Origin: Nemertoderma westbladi
Lineage: Eukaryota > Xenacoelomorpha > Nemertodermatida > Nemertodermatidae
Direction: 5' to 3'
Length of the DNA stretch: 61,153 nucleotides
Assembly (NCBI GenBank): GCA_032718475.1
Contig: JAUCBJ010006486.1
Location: forward strand, 1-61,153
Shown piece after piece: positions 1 through 11,389 of this stretch (positions are counted from its first letter, which is position 1; each line of letters opens with the position of its first letter). Position numbers and translations under genes: made by a program. The notes under the pieces are model-generated. The model saw only the letters and a program-made list of their open reading frames with translations. It ran no database searches and had not been told where the DNA came from.

Positions 1-480
1 AGCTGTAACCCACTCATGGGCGAGCTCTAACTCACTCACGACCGAGCTGTAACTCACCTGTAACCGAGGTGTAACTCACTTGTGACCGAGCTGTAACTCA
101 CCTGTAACCGAGGTGTAACTCACTTGTGACCGAGCTGTAACTCACCTGTAACCGAGGTGTAACTCACTTGTGACCGAGCTGTAACTCACTTGTGACACAG
201 CTGTAACCCACTCATGACCAAGCTGTATCAAGCAAGCGTGACCAAGCAAGCGACCGAGCTGGTACTTACGTGTGACCGAGCTGTTACTAACTTGTGACCG
301 AGCTGTAACTCACTTGTGACCGAGATGTAACATACTTGTGACCGAGCTGTAACTCAATTGTAACCAAGCTGTAACTCACTTGTGACCAAGCTGTAAACCA
401 ATCGTGTCCAAGCTATAACAGACTCGTGACCGAGATGTAACCCACTTGTGGCCGAACCGTAACTCATCTTCTGACACAGT
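1..480. repeat. 22-bp minisatellite
   Basis: A unit close to GAGCTGTAACTCACTTGTGA plus CC recurs with substitutions (CCTGTAACC, GAGGTG and GAGATG variants). The first 200 bases also show a 44-bp alternation of two unit types. The array starts at or before the window edge and decays after about 430. No coding function is suggested. Confidence 0.85.
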
Positions 481-2204
481 TAACGTGATAACTCGATATA
501 AACCACTTCTAGTTCACTCATTACCAATTTGTAAATGGATGATGAGCCATAAATATTATTCTCACTGGGAAAATATGACAATCACATACCTCAGTAACAG
601 CGGAATCTGGGTAACTGCGTCCTGATCGACTATTTCCTCATGACTTAACTACACACCGTCGTCTTCCACATCGCTCAAAGACATTCCTAACGACATCTTC
701 TACTAATGTGAAAAATGGCCACGATATGGATGGTGCGATTTCGCAAAAGACACTTTTTTAAAACGATTATAAAAAACATTTACAGGCAAAATCGTAAATT
801 CGGGCTTCATGTGGTCATCGACAGTGAGTGGAACTAGTTGTGTTTCAAATTTCAACCAATATGATAGATTTGTAGAAAAATTGGGGGCTCCGTGTCATCT
901 GAAAATGACACTATATTACGGGTAATCAATGAGGATAGGTGCTTGTTTTGTACACTTTGTAAGAAAAGAAACTATATTTTAAGCGCCCGCCCACGAAAGT
1001 TAAACAAATGAATGGGTGCATGGTAATCCTTTATAAAGGAAGATCTGACTTTAAGACACCGTCATACAATGCTAAGCAGCACATGGTTTCCTCATGTGCT
1101 GAGCAACAAAATGATAATTCACATCTACCCACGCTTTCTTCCGAATGTTGATGCATATGGAGCATCTCATCTGCGGAACCTTGTGTCACCCGAATACTTC
1201 GCCTGTTGCCTACCATGATATTCTTATCAATCATGGACTTGGCAGAGCCAAGCGACGATCTTTGCTTCATGCTTTAGGAAGTATTTATTTACATAATTAT
1301 GTGGAAAGAAGAATAAGTTAATTTTATTTCTTTGCAGCATTTCTTCCCATAGGCCGTAACTTTTTTGTGCTTTCAGAGTTCCTCGGACTTCACTCATCAC
1401 ACCGCTGCGCTGATAAGTTAACATAATGAATGGTGTGTAGGCCCACCGCGTAGCAAAATACCAATAACAACATTCAATTTAAGGGGGGGGGGGGTGGGTA
1501 GCACCCTTAAATGTAACCTAACATTTTGGTGTCTCTGATCCCTAAAATTGGATGAAAATTATTTGTTGTGCTATTAAACATCGTCTGGACTATTAAGAAT
1601 ACCCAAACAAAATATTTTTAAAATTAACCCCAAAATGGCACTGTAATTGTACTACTGTACAGTAATTAAGATGACATATGACATGGGATGACGTTTGGGT
1701 GGATCCATGATATCTCCACCGAGGAAATAGAGTCATCGATCCGGAATAAACCGCGTGGAAAATTTCATGTTCCAGATCACGCTCATTGAAACCCGGTCTT
1801 AAATAAATTTTGACAATGAATGTCAACCAATTTGACAAGTGCTACAACTGTTTCCTGATTGGTTTATATTTCCTGTCTTCCCTGCAACTGTGAATATTAA
1901 ATGTGCGCAATCCCATTAACTATTATTGATAAAGCAAACATCAGAACTCGTCCCCAATATATGATTACTAGCTAAAGTCATTGGCCCATAGATTCATGAA
2001 GTTACCCAAACCAATAATGTATGATTAATATGTCCCTCCGTTATACTCTGCAAAGCCCTAAATTGGTTTCTACAATGTTAATTCCTGTGAGAAATAATTA
2101 TCATATATTTTGGATTTGGGCTTCCTTTTAAATGTCGTTTATTACGGTAACAAGTTCCAATCGTAAACCATTAGAAATACCTCGGCGTAACATTCCAATG
2201 TTAG
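481..2204. other. AT-rich non-coding stretch
   Basis: I see no gene here. The open frames are short (under about 85 codons), share no domain, and have no convincing start context or neighbours. A G homopolymer lies near 1483-1494. There are no recognisable terminal repeats. Confidence 0.6.
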
Positions 2205-2873
2205 TTAACGTTCACAAAGCACATCACTGCGACGATATGCAAGGGTCTTAAAGCCGTTCATTCCATTAGAAAATCCTATCTCCTGTCACTCCCTACAGCC
2301 ATAAAGCTCTTCAACCTTAAAGTAACCCCCATAATTACTTATGACATCCGAGGAAGTTGGCCCCATTTAACCGCAACTAACATGTCTACACTCGACAAAA
2401 TAAAATCAACCTACCTAAGAGGATGTTGTCTCTCCACAAAACATGTCTTTAACAGGCTCACACTCGCCTTATGCAAGGAAAACTACCTAGTAATCGATAT
2501 AGCCAACCACCTAAAGCTGCCCCCCTCTCCAGAATTCCAAATATATAGATCGTCTATTGACACAAAAACCAGCGAAATCCCACACATGTTCTGGAACGCG
2601 ATAGCTTTCTCTGACAGGAGTTGTTTCGGGACCAATAGGCCAACACGCCATGTCATAATTCAGTGTCCACGGCCTCCAACACCTAATCTGCGAGTCCAGC
2701 CACTTCCACCCACAGTTCAGAACCTCCCTGCATATGTAACCTTTGCGGACAATCAGCTAGTCTTTACCATCTATTGGAGTAATACATTCTTCCTCACCAA
2801 ATTGGCTTTATTTCCCCAGTACCAACAGACTGCACGCCGAAATGCTATCAACACCACCCAAGCAAAACTCTAA
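2205..2873 (+). pseudogene. non-LTR retrotransposon ORF2 C-terminal relic
   Basis: The frame is open from just after a TAG at 2202 to 2873. Its translation has the look of the region after the RT domain in LINE ORF2 proteins: the stretch AIKLFNLKVTPIITYDI, then a helical segment containing TLDKIKSTYLRGC. A CX2C...YH motif (CICNLCG...LYHLLE), typical of the cysteine/histidine module at LINE C-termini, appears in another frame around 2728-2780. The relic is therefore frameshifted at least once. No RT catalytic motif, endonuclease or poly-A tail is visible, so this is a 5'-truncated dead fragment. The LINE clade cannot be assigned by eye. The ATG at 2382 lies inside the conserved region and is not a true gene start. 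Confidence 0.6.
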
Positions 2874-4653
2874 TGGAACTTATACTTACACTTACATCTC
2901 TTACACTCTTACATTTTATTTAATTAATTAATTTAAACATTATTAATCATGGTGAATTTTATTGGGTTTGGTAACAATTTTATTGCCTAATCAGGCGTCT
3001 AATGAAGTAAATCTGCAATTCTCAGATATTGCAATAGGCTGAGTGCTTACATACCGGTCAGGAAATCTGCCGAGTTTGTGATTGTAAACAGCATTTTATC
3101 AATCATTCCCTTTATGAATTTAATTAATTGTAGTGTCAAAAGACGTGCAAGACTCTCTGCTTACATTTGATATAAGCCATGTGTGAAATGATTGAGATTG
3201 AATGTGTATTTGCAACGATCGAAAATCTCTCTCCATAGAAACCAAGATAAAATATTATCAGAGCACTGCGTAATGACGTCAAATATGTAGCAGCGAATCA
3301 CAGCCGATTTTCAAAATTGATTTCCCATGCTTACTTAAACCCGCCATTTCGACAGTTTTCTCGTGTTTTTACAAAAAACACACCCCGACATTCGATTCAG
3401 GGCACCTTCTTACCCCTTATTCATTTGTTGCTACATAGCCCAACAATTTTTTTCGTGTTTTTAGAGTTTTTTTATTCAATTCATTTTTAAATAATTTTTC
3501 ATGATTGGTTACAGTAGAATGTTTTTCGCTAATTCGACTGTACTAGGTGAGATTGATGGATTTTCCCGTGTGATTACATACCTTTATGGGTAACAACTGT
3601 GCTGCAACTGTTTTGCCATTGTTGGGAAACTGTTGGGAATACGGCCACAATTCAAGTGTGAAAGAAGGATAAGGGATGAGAACATAAACTGGTCGCACCG
3701 AATATACAGTATGAAAAATCATCGAGGCACAAATCGAAGTAGCTTTATTGCAGTTAAGAGTACTCACAATCAATATAGAGAGATGTATACACGTACTGTT
3801 ATTATTATTTATTGGCTAGAAGACAACTCCCATTTAGATCCCTCCTCTGTCAATGATATATATTGTTTGCATATTACTTACAAGAAACAAATAAACGCGG
3901 CTCTAGAATGGTAATCTAGGATAGTAATTGGTTGGAATGCGCATGGGGAATACGCACGGAACGCTACTGGGCCCCCAGAATATTTTCGCCAATAGATTTT
4001 CGTCGATGATATATGATGTTTTCTAAACAGCTGTATACCGCTACAGATCCTGGCATTTTAAATCTAAAAAGAAGCGGTTCATGAAAACCCTTAAATTTTA
4101 TGATAATATATTACTGAAAGTTTCGGAAAAAGTAAGGATATCAAATCCAGAGCATTGCACTTTTAATTAAACTAATGTTTCGAATTTAGTTAAAGGAAAC
4201 AATTTTCAGCAGCAATAAATGCAAAAAATAACGCTGGTTGATTACGGAATGTCCCTAACGTCACTGGAGGGTAGATGAACAAGTGAAAAGATAACAAGTA
4301 AAAGAAGTAGGCCTAACGAGTAGGGATGAATAACAAATGGGGGATTGAGTGAATTGAGGGATTATGGTTGACTGCCATTTGCTTACAGTTATCGGGGAAT
4401 TGTGCGTGGTAGAAACAAGGCAGCCAGATGTTAATAATAAAACATTATATTATAAAACATTATTATATAACATTATTTATTATAATACAAAAACTCATTA
4501 TCTAACTAGTGTATTGGATATAATAACCCAAAAGGAAAACTGCAGTAGTGCAATAAAACATTAACTACTGGACTAATAGCCACAGTAACTATTAATAAAA
4601 ATTGCCTTCTCAACATGTTTTTCAGATGGTGGGCAGTTAATGTTAATTTTATG
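2874..4653. other. AT-rich non-coding stretch
   Basis: No supported gene. The small ORFs in both strands have no recognisable domain. AT-rich simple sequence occurs near 2915-2945 and 4436-4500. Confidence 0.55.
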
Positions 4654-5249
4654 CAGGGCCGCATGATAAGCTGGTGGGAGGCCTGGTGGACCAAATACCA
4701 GTATAGTGAAGTAAATATGTCATTAAGACCACAACTTGCTAACTTTCTGAATTGCGGTTCGGATTCGGATTCGGTTCGGTTCGGTTCGGCCCGGACTTTG
4801 CCCTGCTTCGATTCGGCATCGGCCCCATAAAGTGCCTTCTGATGAACCCTAGTTTTGACTTACTCCTGATTACAGGATTTCCTTGCAATCCATTACTGGT
4901 AGGCCTAGGCCTATTTTATACAGATTTTTATACTACCGGTCCGGTGTGGTTAGGGAACAATTTTTATCAGTTTGAGATGATGTTTGAACTAGCATACACG
5001 ACAGGCCTACAGCACCAATAGAGATTACTAAACATAATGGACTAGGGACGCCCCTGGAGAGTCTCAATACAAGGGCACCAGCAGCAATGAATGGAATTTA
5101 ATGAAAACAATAAAGTTATCAAATGATTTGTTGCGGTACCAGTAATTTTAGTTAAATTCGGGGTTAAATATAATTATATTAAAATTTATGGCCGTATTGG
5201 TGGGTGGCCCGGGGCACGGGCCCCTTGCCCGCCCTTTAATCCGGCCCTG
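4654..5249. mobile_element. hAT-like non-autonomous element (596 bp)
   Basis: The left end begins CAGGGCCGCATGATAA. The right end, read on the minus strand, begins CAGGGCCGGATTAAAG, giving imperfect terminal inverted repeats with the CAGG start usual for hAT. The element is flanked by a perfect 8-bp duplication ATTTTATG at 4646-4653 and 5250-5257, the length expected for hAT transposase. It encodes no transposase, so it would depend on one in trans. A short TTCGG repeat occurs inside near 4757-4790. The GC-rich subterminal right end contrasts with the AT-rich surroundings. Confidence 0.85.
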
Positions 5250-5257
5250 ATTTTATG

Positions 5258-6412
5258 TATTTAATGAAAACAGTAATTTGGAAGAATAATAATTGAAAAG
5301 TTTTTAGAAAGTTTTGTGATCATTTTATTCACGCGAGTGTAGATAGATAAATTAAGAGACCATATTTTACTCCACTGTCGTTAGCAGTAAAATAATGTGG
5401 TTTAGAAAAACGTAGTTTGTGTATTGTACAATCTCTTTGCAGGTGGGCTCGTATAATAATAATGTTCATGAAAGGGTGAGACGTAAGTTACCTAAAATGT
5501 TAAGTGATTTTCTTTTTTCTATAATATTTTCATGACCTTTATTGAACAAACGGTGAAAGAAAAGTAACGAGAGGGTGCTTACATTACATAGGCCTATTAG
5601 CATTACGCTTGCTTTTTGCCCAATTGGGTTAACTTTGTTGTTCAATAAAATAAATGTTAAACTAAATTAACGGTGATAAATGTTTGCGGAATAGGATGCG
5701 AAAATAATAAATAATATTGTGAAAATGCTGATGTTTTAATTAACATTATTCTACCCATAATAATGATCTGGTTCACGGTAATGATCAGTAACATGTAGGC
5801 ATACTGCAGTTTATGTTTGTGCTAATTGGGGGGGGTGGGGAATACACAGCGCAATCAAAATTCATCACTGACCAAATGAATATCGACGCAAATACAACAA
5901 CCCACTAATTAAATAAAAAGTAAATAAAGGATGAAGTATAAGTAGCCAGAGATTAATATAATATAATTACAATTGGATTCATTATCATACGTACTAAACA
6001 TTGTACAATAATGCCTTAGACTAAAGCCGGTAGTCTATGCATATTTTACAATTTTTCGAGAATGCGAGTGGATGGGACGAATTCCTAAAATCGCCAATCG
6101 CAATTCGTTTCTCACTAAGTGAGGGAGGGAGTCTTGTACACTTGTGCGAAAAATTTATCATCTTGCAAAGTTGTGGAAATTTCCGAAATCTTACATAATA
6201 TTCGTACATAGTTTCTGGTTGAAATCTCTCTCACTCAGCCTGCACTGTTAACTTTTCCTCCCTAAACGTAAAATTTGCTTGTCTAGTTTGGTAAATTTTC
6301 AACTGTATTTGTCTCTAATAAGACATGACGAATGCTTTCAATATCGTGGAATTCAGCGAAGGAATAAGAAACAGTTATGTTGGAAAGAACAGAGAGGAAG
6401 CAAATGTCATTT
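5258..6412. other. AT-rich non-coding stretch
   Basis: I see no gene here. There is a G-rich run near 5829-5840 and otherwise unremarkable AT-rich sequence between the hAT-like element and the minisatellite. Confidence 0.5.
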
Positions 6413-8714
6413 ATGATGAACGGGCGCAGGGATGGGAAAGTATGATGAACGGGCGCAGGGATGGGAAAGTATGATGAACGGGCGCAGGGATGGTAGAGTA
6501 TGATGAACGGGCGCAGGGATGGGAGAGTATGATGAACGGGCGCAGGGATGGGATAGTATGATGAACGGGCGCAGGGATGGGAAAGTATGATGAACGGGCG
6601 CAGGGATGGGAAAGTATGATGAACGGGCGCAGGGATGGAAAGTATGATGAACGGGCGCAGGGATGGGAAAGTATGATGAACGGGCGCAGGGATGGGAGAG
6701 TATGATGAACGGGCGCAGGGATGGGAGAGTATGATGAACGGGCGCAGGGATGGGAAAGTATGATGAACGGGCGCAGGGATGGGATAGTATGATGAACGGG
6801 CGCAGGTATGGGAGAGTATGATGAACGGGCGCAGGGATGGGAATGTATGATGAACGGGCGCAGGGATGGGAGAGTATGATGAACGGGCGCAGGGATGGGA
6901 GAGTATGATGAACGGGCGCAGGGATGGGAGAGTATGATGAACGGGCGCAGGGATGGGAGAGTATGATGAACGAGCGCAGGGATGGGATAGTATGATGAAC
7001 GGGCGCAGGGATGGGAGAGTATGATGAACGGGCGCAGGGATGGGAAAGTATGATGAACGGGCGCAGGGATGGGATAGTATGATGAACGGGCGCAGGGATG
7101 GGAGAGTATGATGAACGGGCGCAGGGATGGGAATGTATGATGAACGGGCGCAGGGATGGGAGAGTATGATGAACGGGCGCAGGGATGGGAGAGTATGATG
7201 AACGGGCGCAGGGATGGGATAGTATGATGAACGGGCGCAGGGATGGGAAAGTATGATGAACGGGCGCAGGGATGGGAAAGTATGATGAACGGGCGCAGGG
7301 ATGGGAGAGTATGATGAACGGGCGCAGGGATGGGAGAGTATGATGAACGGGCGCAGGGATGGGATAGTATAATGAACGGGCGCAGGGATGGGAAAGTATG
7401 ATGAATGGGCGCAGGGATGGGATAGTATGATGAACGGGCGCAGGGATGGGAGAGTATAATGAACGGGCGCAGGGATGGGAAAGTATGATGAACGGGCGCA
7501 GGGATGGGAGAGTATGATGAACGGGCGCAGGGATGGGAAAGTATGACGAACGGGCGCAGGTATGGGAGAGTATGATGAACGGGCGCAGGGATGGGATAGT
7601 ATGATGAGCGGGCGCAGGGATGGGAAAGTATGATGAACGGGCGCAGGGATGGGATAGTATGATGAACAGGGGCAGGGATGGGAGAGTATGATGAACGGGC
7701 GCAGGGATGGGAAAGTATGATGAACGGGCGCAGGGATGGGAGAGTATGATGAACGGGCGCAGGGATGGGAAAGTATGATGAACGGGCGCAGGGATGGGAA
7801 AGTATGATGAACGGGCGCAGGGATGGGAGAGTATGATGAACGGGCGCAGGGATGGGAGAGTATGATGAACGGCGCAGGGATGGGATAGTATGATGAACGG
7901 GCGCAGGGATGGGAAAGTATGATGAACGGGCGCAGGGATGGGAAAGTATGATGAACGGGCGCAGGGATGGGAGAGTATGATGAACGGGCGCAGGGATGGG
8001 AGAGTATGATGAACGGGCGCAGGGATGGAAAAGTATGATGAACGGGCGCAGGGATGGGAAAGTATGATGAATGGGCGCAGGGATGGGAGAGTATGATGAA
8101 CGGGCGCAGGGATGGGAAAGTATGATGAACGGGCGCAGGGATGGGAAAGTATGATGAACGGGCGCAGGGATGGGAAAGTATGATGAACGGGCGCAGGGAT
8201 GGGAAAGTATGATGAACGGGCTCAGGGATGGGATAGTATGATGAACGGGCGCAGGGATGGGAGAGTATGATGAACGGGCGCAGGGATGGGAGAGTATGAT
8301 GTACGGGCGCATGGATGGGATAGTTAGTATGATGAACGGGCGCAGGGATGGGAAAGTATGATGAACGGGCGCAGGGATGGGAAAGTATGATGAACGGGCG
8401 CAGGGATGGGAAAGTATGATGAACGGGCGCAGGGATGGGAAAGTATGATGAACGGGCGCAGGGATGGGAGAGTATGATGAACGGGCGCAGGGATGGGAAA
8501 GTATGATGAACGGGCGCAGGGATGGGAAAGTATGATGAACGGGCGCAGGGATGGGAAAGTATGATGAACGGGCGCAGGGATGGGAAAGTATGATGAACGG
8601 GCGCAGGGATGGGAAAGTATGATGAACGGGCGCAGGTATGGGAAAGTATGATGAACGGGCGCAGGGATGGGAAAGTATGATGAACGGGCGCAGGGATGGG
8701 AGAGTATGATGAAC
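6413..8714. repeat. 29-bp minisatellite, about 79 copies
   Basis: A 29-bp unit starting ATGATGAACGGGCGCAGGGA and ending TGGGAAAGT, TGGGAGAGT or TGGGATAGT is repeated without interruption. Two units have lost a base (near 6640 and 7872) and one has gained bases (near 8322). The minus-strand unit has no stop codon in any frame and 29 is not divisible by 3, so all three minus frames read a 29-residue repeat. This produces an 837-codon open frame (6283-8796) and a 633-codon one. The longest frame opens with TTG at 8796 and has no ATG, so it is probably an artefact of unit composition. Confidence 0.95.
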
Positions 8715-9032
8715 GAATTGGGATAGAATTACATACCAGGATCACAATTATCCAACTTCTTATTGGAATCGATATCCGCGCGTCGTTGGCGACCAAAAGT
8801 AATCGACATCGGAAGCGGAACCGGTGTGAAAGGTGTAACTGAATCCCCGATTAGAAAGACTCCCCAGTGATCTGGGAAGTCATTACAACCTGGTTGAAAT
8901 GACATCCGCCGGTTGATATGAATCCCTTCGAGGATATTAATAGGTTAAATAATGACCTGAACTCTTAATAAGGTGTCATTGTTCTGATTGTGATAACAGG
9001 GGGATAACATAACAAGGGACAAGGATAGAGGT
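8715..9032. other. spacer between minisatellite and OTU ORF
   Basis: Nothing recognisable. The frame of the downstream OTU-like ORF is open from 8997, after a TAA at 8994, and its first ATG is at 9033. Confidence 0.4.
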
Positions 9033-9132
9033 ATGTCGCAAAAAGGGTTTTCGCTTACTGGGACAAACCCCATACATACTTTAAATGTTATCGGCGATGG
9101 CAACTGTTTTTTTCCCGCAATTGCATATGCTG
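9033..9132 (+). pseudogene. OTU-like cysteine protease ORF, 5' part (split)
   Basis: The ORF begins with ATG at 9033 (MSQKGFSL) and carries VIGDGNCFFPAIAYA at residues 18-32. This matches the N-terminal active-site block of OTU deubiquitinases, with catalytic Asp and Cys in D-G-N-C. The frame is interrupted at 9132 by LTR element 1. It resumes in phase at 16641, once one copy of the TGCTG target duplication is discounted. OTU domains occur in host genes and also in large transposons (Helitrons and others). With only about 100 residues I cannot say which this was. The usual Arg after the FF (FFRA) is Pro here. Confidence 0.65.
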
Positions 9133-9682
9133 TGTGACGGGATCCGAGAGGATCCCGGTTTATCCGGTGTTGTTTCGTACGCGTCCCCGCCGTGTGAATT
9201 AAAGAAAAGACTTTGTCGTTCTTCCAGTGTTATTGATAATATGTATATGAGATAGACGGAGTAATGCAGTAATGATAGCACAGTATACCGGTAGTGATAT
9301 GGTAGTATATATTGGTGACGGCGGTGATGGTCTTAACTGTCACCGTTCTGCCTGACTGTACTGAGATGACTGAATGAGTATTGCATCGACCGGTAATATA
9401 TATTGCACGGGTTTGGCCGTTACAGTACTTAGTCGATGCTGTCCCCCCATTGGCTAATATCCCTGTTGGCACCCTTTGCCCCCCTCTGAAGTGCTTCCCT
9501 TCGCCCTTGCTGTTCTCTCTTGGTTAGGGGTTTGGCCCCTGACCCTCCATTGTGTGTTTCTCCTTCCCTTCCCACTTTATTGGGGTAACACGAGGTTGAT
9601 ATTGGTAATCAACCTCGTGCTCCCAATATTGCTTAATGGCTCACTCTATGGGTTTGTGTTAGCGGAATTGGATAAGCTAACA
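9133..9682 (-). repeat. 3' LTR of element 1
   Basis: This is a 550-bp direct repeat of 16087-16636, with TG...CA ends. It contains a strong inverted repeat (arm CACGAGGTTGAT, 9589-9619) and a GGATCC stem-loop at the outer edge near 9139-9156, both shared with element 2. Confidence 0.93.
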
Positions 9683-10200
9683 CTCCCCCCCATGCTATCT
9701 TCCCGGTAAGAAGATAGCATCCAACTAAAGTGCGCTACAATTCCGCTGGAACTCGATCTATTATCGGGTGTGGGGTGGGGTTATTTTCTTGGAGTCGGCT
9801 TTCCAGGCCGCTCCCTATGGGTATGATGTCACTACCCTCTGGCGTCTCGTGTCGGGCCGATCGTGCGCTTCTCTCACACAATTTTTGTTTCCCCAACACT
9901 CTCGCCACTCTAACTTCGCTCTCTAACTCAACTCGCTCTCTCCCCACTCTTACACTCTCCCCACACCTGAATCGCACTCTAACTTCTCGCCAACAGCTCT
10001 TCTCACTATCTCCTCTCTACTCTCTGCCACTCCCTAAGGCCCTAATCTCTAATGCTACCCCTGTGCTATCATACTATCTACCTTATCTAAGGTCTAACTT
10101 GCTAACTATCTAACTTCTCTAACTCTAACTAACTCCTAACTCTACTAAGTCTACTAACTCTTTTCTAACTCTGACTAAAATCCTCCAACTAACTCTATCT
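9683..10200 (-). other. polypurine tract and 3' non-coding region of element 1
   Basis: Positions 9683-9691 are the complement of a G-rich purine tract abutting the 3' LTR. The rest is pyrimidine-biased (CTAACT-rich) on the plus strand and has no believable gene. The corresponding part of element 2 (46920-47602) is purine-rich on the coding strand with the same AGTTAG bias. Confidence 0.6.
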
Positions 10201-10800
10201 CTATCTACGTGGCGCTAACGGTGCCCACAACCACAACCGGTACTACGTACCCTCTTACTAACTCTATCTCCATCTACGTGGCGCTAACGGTGCCCACAAC
10301 CACAACCGGTACTACGTACCCTCTTACTAACTCTACCTCCATCTACGTGGCGCTAACGGTGCCCACAACCACAACCGGTACTACGTACCCTCTTACTAAC
10401 TCTACCTCCATCTACGTGGCGCTAACGGTGCCCACAACCACTCTACTACTGCTTCTACTCTGCTGGCACCCTATGTGCCCGTCTCTACCACTCTACTCTA
10501 TCTACATCTCCACCTCCACTAATACCTCTATCTACGTGGCGCTTGCGGTGCCCACAACCACTCCCTGCTACTACTTTCTACGTGGCGCTTGTGGTGCCCA
10601 CAACCACTCTCTTGCTACTTTCTACGTGGCGCTTCCGGTGCCCACAACCACTCTCTGCGACTACTTTCTACGTGGCGCTTCCGGTGCCCACAACCACTCT
10701 CTTGCTACTACTTTCTACGTGGCGCTTCCGGTGCCCACAACCCCTCTCTTACTACTTTCTACGTGGCGCTAACGGTGCCCACAACCCCTCTACCACTGCT
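10201..10800 (-). repeat. tandem repeats in 3' region of element 1
   Basis: Between 10201 and about 10440 a 69-bp unit is repeated about 3.5 times; it contains GTGGCGCTAACGGTGCCCAC followed by ACCGGTACTACGTACC. From 10530 to 10790 shorter units (about 45-55 bp) carry the GTGGCGCT...GGTGCCCACAACC core. The same motifs, reverse-complemented, form the 3' minisatellite of element 2, so the repeats belong to the family and expand independently. Long open frames here (for example 10209-10772) are by-products of the repeat. Confidence 0.8.
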
Positions 10801-10936
10801 ACTTTCTACTAACTATTATTTTAATTATTTAATTATTTATTATTGTTTATTTAAATTAAATAATTATTTTTGTGGGAAGGGCGTCTCGCCCTCATTCCCA
10901 CCCCCCTCAGTCCAAAATATTGGACGACTAAATCTC

Positions 10937-11389
10937 CTAACTAGGGCGATTCTTCCAACAGGCACTCTCCCACTGCTGCTCTTGTAGGTCCTGTAGGATT
11001 CGCCGCACTCTCTTTGCCAATTCCATCTCACCAGGAATTGGTTCTCCCTCTTCTGCCACCCTGAAATCGGGTCTCTCCGCCGCCTTCTTAACTAGCTCAT
11101 CTCCTGGCATCAAAATGCCACCTCCCTCCTTGTTGTCTCCCGCCGGCAGAATGAATAGAAAGTGAAAGAACAGGCAAAACAGGAGGTACAACAGCAGTCC
11201 TACCCCTCTCCATCCTGCCTTCCTTCTCGACTTCCCCCTTGTCGGTATGCCTCCAAACCGGACCTGCGTCTCCTCCGGACACTCCCCCGGACACCCCTCC
11301 AGACTATTGTCCTCCTGACACTTCACCAGACACTCCTCCGGAGTGTTGTCCCCCGGACACCCCGCCGTCCGCTCCGCTTCCGTCTCCAT
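10937..11389 (-). CDS. small membrane-protein ORF of element 1 (150 aa)
   Basis: Starts at an ATG (11389) and overlaps the end of the gag-protease frame in a different frame. Residues 1-40 are acidic with five cysteines (11, 20, 24, 33, 37). Residues about 62-83 form one hydrophobic segment (GVGLLLYLLFCLFF...), followed by a charged tail of about 65 residues ending WESACWKNRPS. One membrane span plus a cytoplasmic-looking tail just before the 3' LTR could be the tail end of a lost env-like gene, left when pol was deleted. That is inference. A related C-terminal peptide (RRVRGCIGGQRESAYWK) occurs in element 2 near 45400-45455. The upstream part is not conserved there. Confidence 0.4.
   Translation of the reverse strand: METEAERTAGCPGDNTPEECLVKCQEDNSLEGCPGECPEETQVRFGGIPTRGKSRRKAGWRGVGLLLYLLFCLFFHFLFILPAGDNKEGGGILMPGDELVKKAAERPDFRVAEEGEPIPGEMELAKRVRRILQDLQEQQWESACWKNRPS

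Noticed and set aside
481-2204. Small ORFs at 1031-1838
   Set aside because: Short, unsupported by motifs or context, and typical of chance frames in this base composition.
6283-8796. 837-codon repetitive protein on the minus strand
   Set aside because: No ATG in frame (it opens with TTG), nearly all of it is the 29-bp repeat, and the other two frames are equally open. Better explained as a minisatellite without stops.
10209-10987. Overlapping 187-, 89- and 132-codon frames
   Set aside because: They are antisense to LTR element 1 and lie in its 3' tandem repeats; the frames follow the repeat, not conserved protein.
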